Shown: one piece after another, positions 62,788 through 64,000 of the stretch | Layout of the letters: every line of letters begins with the position of its first letter | Numbering within the stretch: position 1 is the stretch's first letter | The notes under the pieces: model-generated | Databases searched by the model: none | What the model was told of the DNA's origin: nothing | What the model saw: only the letters and a program-made list of their open reading frames with translations | Position numbers and translations under genes: made by a program | Assembly: GCA_963790435.1 (NCBI GenBank) | Contig: CAWBOI010000001.1 | Span: 1,116,001 to 1,180,000, forward strand | Direction: 5' to 3' | Source of the DNA: Ilyomonas sp963790435 | Lineage (GTDB): Bacteria > Bacteroidota > Bacteroidia > Chitinophagales > Chitinophagaceae | DNA length: 64,000 nt

Positions 62788-64000
62788 ATGAAGCTTTTTA
62801 TTACCTTCTTTTTGTTATGTTGGTTTGTTGATGGCTTTGCACAATACAGCAAAGACCTGGTACAAACCAACGTGGTATTGAATGAGAAGCGAAAGCGTTT
62901 TGATGATTACCTGAAGAATGATTTAATCAGCAAAACATTTCATGAACCGCTTGATAGCAACAATGAATACAAATACGAATCGGCTTGTTTGGCAGCCTCA
63001 CAATTCATGATAAAGAATGAGGCAGTGAAAGCTGGTTTTGATACGTTGTTTATGCATTATGATAGCCTTCAATTTTCAACACAACGTGCTTTGCTGGAAG
63101 CTGTGTATGGCTTGTATCCGAAAGAATACGCAACCAACATCAATGCTTTGTTTTTGAAAGAAAAAGAGCCAAAATTGTTTGCGATGCAGGCGGTGTATTT
63201 GTTTCAAAACGATTCATCAGGACAACAAACCAAACGCTTATTAAAGCAAATGAAAACGTCGTTTCTTTTCATTGATACCATTCCTGTTTTACAATCACTG
63301 CAAGGCTATTTATTAAATGAACAAAAACAAAAGCATACGACAACGCCGTCATTGTCTTCTTTGTTTTTATATCAAAAAAAGATAGGCAGACAAATGATTT
63401 ATTCATTGCAACGCTGGAACCGTAATTATCCGGGGCTTGCCATTATTCAAAATGAGGATGGTTCGTTTGCAAGAGACAGTTTGGGTAAGTTGCTGGTGTT
63501 TCAGCAACTGGCGCGTTCGGCTTCCAATTTACCTTATTTTATAACCAGCGGCAACACGCCGCAAGGCATTTACAGCGTGCAGGGAACGGGCATTTCGCAC
63601 AACAACTTAATTGGTCCAACGCCCAATTTGCAACTGCTGCTGCCACACGAAAATGATGATTTGTTTTTGCACGAAAAGTTAGACTCTTCGGCTTCCTTTC
63701 TTCAAAATTATTTGCTGTTGTTACCGCCGGATTGGAGAAATTATTTGCCGATGCAGGAAGCGTTAGAAGCAGGCACAGTTGGACGCACTGCCATCATTGC
63801 GCATGGCTCAACCATTGATCCGGAGTATTTTAAAAATGAACCTTTTTATCCGCTCACGCCAACGTTGGGTTGTTTGTGCGCAAAAGAAAACTGGAACATT
63901 TTTACAGGAAAGCTGAACAGCAGCGATCAGTTTGATTTTATCAATACTTATCTCACCAGAACGGAAGATGAAGCTGGTTATTTAATCGTGATCAATGTTG
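62788..64000 (+). CDS. Secreted YkuD-like (L,D-transpeptidase type) protein, 3' end outside window
   Basis: An ATG at 62788 opens a frame with no stop before the right edge, at least 404 codons. It begins with a signal peptide (MKLFITFFLLCWFVDGFA). The middle is helical without recognised family. The C-terminal part reads FITSGNTPQGIYSVQGTG, IGPTPNLQLLLPHE, TAIIAHGSTIDPEYF and YPLTPTLGCLCAKENWN. The order TPQG, IGP, HGS and a cysteine in GCLC recalls the YkuD fold, where a SHGC motif holds the nucleophile. Here the serine-histidine before the cysteine are replaced by threonine-leucine, so activity is uncertain. Confidence 0.6.
   Translation, partial: MKLFITFFLLCWFVDGFAQYSKDLVQTNVVLNEKRKRFDDYLKNDLISKTFHEPLDSNNEYKYESACLAASQFMIKNEAVKAGFDTLFMHYDSLQFSTQRALLEAVYGLYPKEYATNINALFLKEKEPKLFAMQAVYLFQNDSSGQQTKRLLKQMKTSFLFIDTIPVLQSLQGYLLNEQKQKHTTTPSLSSLFLYQKKIGRQMIYSLQRWNRNYPGLAIIQNEDGSFARDSLGKLLVFQQLARSASNLPYFITSGNTPQGIYSVQGTGISHNNLIGPTPNLQLLLPHENDDLFLHEKLDSSASFLQNYLLLLPPDWRNYLPMQEALEAGTVGRTAIIAHGSTIDPEYFKNEPFYPLTPTLGCLCAKENWNIFTGKLNSSDQFDFINTYLTRTEDEAGYLIVINV

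Overview
The window is typical Bacteroidota chromosome, most likely from the Chitinophagaceae. This is inferred from an ECF sigma/FecR pair driving a SusC/SusD operon, a C-terminal type IX secretion (T9SS) sorting domain, a RicT-like PSP1 protein, several lipoproteins with cysteine lipoboxes, and a TTG-N20-TAnnTTTG promoter ahead of rpoN. Base composition is moderately AT-rich. There is no prophage, IS transposase, CRISPR array or rRNA operon. The only RNA gene seen is one tRNA-Asn.

Layout. Positions 1-11.6 kb (minus strand) hold one carbohydrate locus: sigma factor, FecR anti-sigma, SusC, SusD, LamG lipoprotein, then an ABC sugar-binding protein, a Gfo/Idh/MocA oxidoreductase and an ABC permease that runs off the left edge. 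Positions 11.8-18.5 kb carry a small secreted protein, a TMEM175-type channel, a GH39-like glycosidase, two small regulatory-looking proteins and a GH63-like glucosidase. Positions 18.7-24.6 kb hold a frameshifted SDR, a POT-family transporter, a CBM20-esterase, a TauE/SafE permease and a Lys/Asp heptad-repeat secreted protein. Positions 24.6-28.6 kb have a papain-like lipoprotein, a GH71/99-like enzyme and a small lipoprotein. Positions 28.7-31.8 kb form a peptidoglycan-recycling group (anmK, EamA transporter, dipeptide epimerase). Positions 31.9-39 kb hold a secreted caspase-like protein and a 1579-residue Ig-like T9SS cargo. Positions 39-50.9 kb are housekeeping: tRNA-Asn, hflX, pyrF, a porin-like barrel, ricT-like, holB, rpoN, a membrane protein, an FAD oxidase, a barrel protein and a LOG-family protein. 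Positions 51-62.7 kb carry a TonB siderophore receptor, a cluster of frameshifted genes (SDR epimerase, gpsA, mscS-like), a Spy-like protein, a frameshifted MsbA-like exporter, rbfA, a LolC/E-like permease and an Ldh-family dehydrogenase. A YkuD-like gene starts at 62788 and leaves the window.

The least expected structure lies between and inside genes. A short motif of the form GTTTGTTTTTGCC-n-TTTTTTA recurs about twenty times, mostly at gene borders. Several gene borders also carry palindromic or word-like repeat elements: an ACCRCAGAGAA element present twice, AACCTGNCAGGTT palindromes, and repeats built on TTGACAGATG or CACTCACCACT words. Two such sequences sit in frame inside coding genes. 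One is a 27-bp repeat shared by the esterase and the neighbouring TauE gene; the other is a CACTCACCACT block in holB. One repeat arm supplies the stop codon of pyrF. All functional claims come from motif reading of translated sequence; no database search was possible.
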